This document shows, one piece after another, positions 41,306 through 42,640 of a stretch of 42,640 bases of DNA (the stretch's first letter is position 1; each line of letters begins with the position of its first letter). Both the position numbers and the translations under genes were made by a program. The notes below the pieces were generated by a model. That model made no database searches and had not been told where the DNA came from. It saw only the letters and a list, made by a program, of their open reading frames with translations. The DNA comes from Bacteroidales bacterium (GTDB lineage Bacteria; Bacteroidota; Bacteroidia; Bacteroidales; JAFGHD01): the NCBI GenBank assembly GCA_016939365.1, contig JAFGHD010000117.1:1-42640 (forward strand), written 5' to 3'.

Positions 41306-42457
41306 TCAACAATTCCGCCTATTCTGATGTCGTTTCGTATGAAACCTATATATGGCAGCAACGACACTCATGATCTGCTCATCGGTAATATCATGAAAAA
41401 GCGGCAGACAAAGGATACTACTGGCGATACTTTGAGCCACAGGCATTTCTTCTGTTTTGAATTTTGAAAATTCCGGCAGATCACAGGCCAGGGGGAAGAA
41501 ATATTTCCGTGTGGTTATGTTATTGTCTCTCAGGAAATCGTGCAACTCATCCCTCCCTGCCCCGAATTCAGCAGGATCAAGCACCACGGGAAGAAAAGTA
41601 TAATTATAACTTACCCCTTCGCTTGCAGGAAGGAATCTCAATCCATTCATACCTTTGAGCAACTCTTTGTACTTCAGGACTGCAGCCTTTCGTCCCGCCA
41701 GTGCCCTGTCAATATGTTTCAGCTGGCATAGACCGAAGGCAGCCTGGAATTCATTCATTTTGACGTTTATCCCACATTCCGCAGGTTTTGGCCTGGCGGT
41801 TGCTTCGGCATTTTTCAGTGCATCCATGTTTCTTTTCATTTCCTCATCATGACATACTATGGCTCCTCCTTCAAAGGTATTGAGTACTTTGGTGGCATGG
41901 AAGCTCAGTACGGACAGGTCGCCGTAACTACATATTGATGTTCCGTTGATACTGACTCCGAAGCTATGGGCCGCATCGTATATGACCCTGATGCCGTATT
42001 TTCGGGCCATCTGGCCGATCATACTAACGTTACAGGGTGTTCCAAAGACATGAACAGGAAGCACAGCGGTTGTTCTCGGAGTGATCGCGGATTCCAGCAA
42101 ACCTTCATCCAGATTGAGATCCCGGGCATTAATATCTACAAAAACCGGTTCAAGGTTATTCCAGATTATGGCCTGCAGGGTTGCAGGAAAAGTAAAGGGG
42201 GTGGTAATCACCTGACCGCTCAGTCCGATACCTTTGAGAGCGATCATCAGGGCGGTTGATCCGCTTGAACACAGGCTGATGTAGTTTACTCCCAGATACC
42301 GGCATAGCGATTGTTCAAATTCGGCATGAATCGGACCTTCATTTGTCAGCATACCTGATTCCCAAATCCGCTCCAGATATGGGATGACCTCATCCAGAGG
42401 TGGCATAAGGGGTTTCAACAAGGGTATATATTCACCGTAAATTCCTCGATACATTGC
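41306..42457 (-). CDS. DegT/DnrJ/EryC1/StrS-family sugar aminotransferase
   Basis: A 383-residue PLP enzyme that transfers an amino group to a nucleotide-linked keto sugar, a step in making amino sugars for surface glycans. From ATG 42457: CSSGSTALMIAL (63-74, phosphate-binding), DAAHSFG (Asp160, which contacts the PLP ring nitrogen), and SFHATKVLNTFEGG with the PLP-binding Lys189 characteristic of the family. The frame also starts with TTG at 42481, overlapping the stop of the upstream gene; ATG 42457 is preferred. The specific sugar is not evident. Confidence 0.9.
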   Translation of the reverse strand, partial: AMYRGIYGEYIPLLKPLMPPLDEVIPYLERIWESGMLTNEGPIHAEFEQSLCRYLGVNYISLCSSGSTALMIALKGIGLSGQVITTPFTFPATLQAIIWNNLEPVFVDINARDLNLDEGLLESAITPRTTAVLPVHVFGTPCNVSMIGQMARKYGIRVIYDAAHSFGVSINGTSICSYGDLSVLSFHATKVLNTFEGGAIVCHDEEMKRNMDALKNAEATARPKPAECGINVKMNEFQAAFGLCQLKHIDRALAGRKAAVLKYKELLKGMNGLRFLPASEGVSYNYTFLPVVLDPAEFGAGRDELHDFLRDNNITTRKYFFPLACDLPEFSKFKTEEMPVAQSIASSILCLPLFHDITDEQIMSVVAAIYRFHTKRHQNRRNC

Positions 42458-42477
42458 TGATCGGATTGAAATGGAGT

Positions 42478-42640
42478 TCAAACCTCTGGATTCTTTTTCT
42501 TCTGAAAATACAGGATGATGCCCCAGTAATCATAATGATCGGTGAATTTCGAATATACTTCCCCGATACCTGATCCTTGCAGATACGTGAATACTTCGTT
42601 CAGGTTGTAATTATGCGTCTGCATCTGGGGCAGGTTGACG
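42478..42640 (-). CDS. C-terminal part of probable methyltransferase (partial)
   Basis: Fifty-three codons of a gene that runs off the right edge; its stop is at 42478-42480. The segment has NLNEVFTYLQGSG and DHYDYWGIILYFQKKK. The latter looks like the last strand of a class I SAM-dependent methyltransferase, as found next to DegT aminotransferases in surface-glycan loci. The family call rests on this short tail only. Confidence 0.5.
   Translation of the reverse strand, partial: VNLPQMQTHNYNLNEVFTYLQGSGIGEVYSKFTDHYDYWGIILYFQKKKNPEV

Overview
The window comes from a member of the Bacteroidota, probably class Bacteroidia. Several secreted proteins end in type IX secretion (T9SS) sorting domains. 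A PorX-type T9SS regulator, a TPR/PD40/OmpA protein of PorE-like architecture, AsmA-like and big-Ig lipoproteins, and promoters matching the Bacteroidota -7 element TAnnTTTG all point the same way. No rRNA, tRNA, CRISPR array, transposase, integrase or phage gene was recognised. It reads as ordinary chromosome rich in cell-envelope and secretion genes.

Layout. 1-574: mostly non-coding, with a possible gene remnant at the left edge. 575-4389 (+): histidine catabolism (hutI, fused formiminotransferase-cyclodeaminase) and an HD-domain hydrolase. 4567-9408 (+): two paralogous secreted C10 (streptopain-like) cysteine proteases with two CUB domains each and T9SS tails; a small nuclease-fold gene on the opposite strand lies between them. 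9418-20105 (-): a tightly packed run in the order CotH-kinase/lamin-tail protein, GH13 amylase lipoprotein, chorismate synthase, AsmA-like protein, OmpA/PD40 protein, with start/stop overlaps or tiny gaps. 20180-24017 (-): a fibronectin-III/beta-barrel outer-membrane protein and a secreted beta-helix protein. 24368-28943 (+): 2-Cys peroxiredoxin, MFS transporter, NodB polysaccharide deacetylase and a big-Ig lipoprotein. 28940-33572 (-): alanine dehydrogenase, SGNH-like membrane protein, tsaE and porX. 33937-38055 (+): a sensor-domain/nucleotidyltransferase fusion, metallophosphoesterase, lipoprotein, glucosaminidase-LysM protein and MscL, followed by a decayed coding remnant. 38501-42640 (-): a third C10 protease, then a surface-polysaccharide locus (glycosyltransferase, DegT-type aminotransferase, and the end of a probable methyltransferase cut by the window edge).

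How it fits together. The dominant theme is protein export and surface display: at least five predicted T9SS cargo proteins (three proteases, the CotH protein, the beta-helix protein), the T9SS regulator PorX, a PorE-like anchor candidate, and sugar-modification genes that could feed surface glycans. The most unusual unit is the gene set divergent from porX: a GAF-like sensor region joined to a nucleotidyltransferase domain, followed 13 bases later by a calcineurin-like phosphoesterase and a lipoprotein. This could be an uncharacterised nucleotidyl add/remove signalling module. That function is inference; the domain assignments come from motifs read by eye, without any database search.
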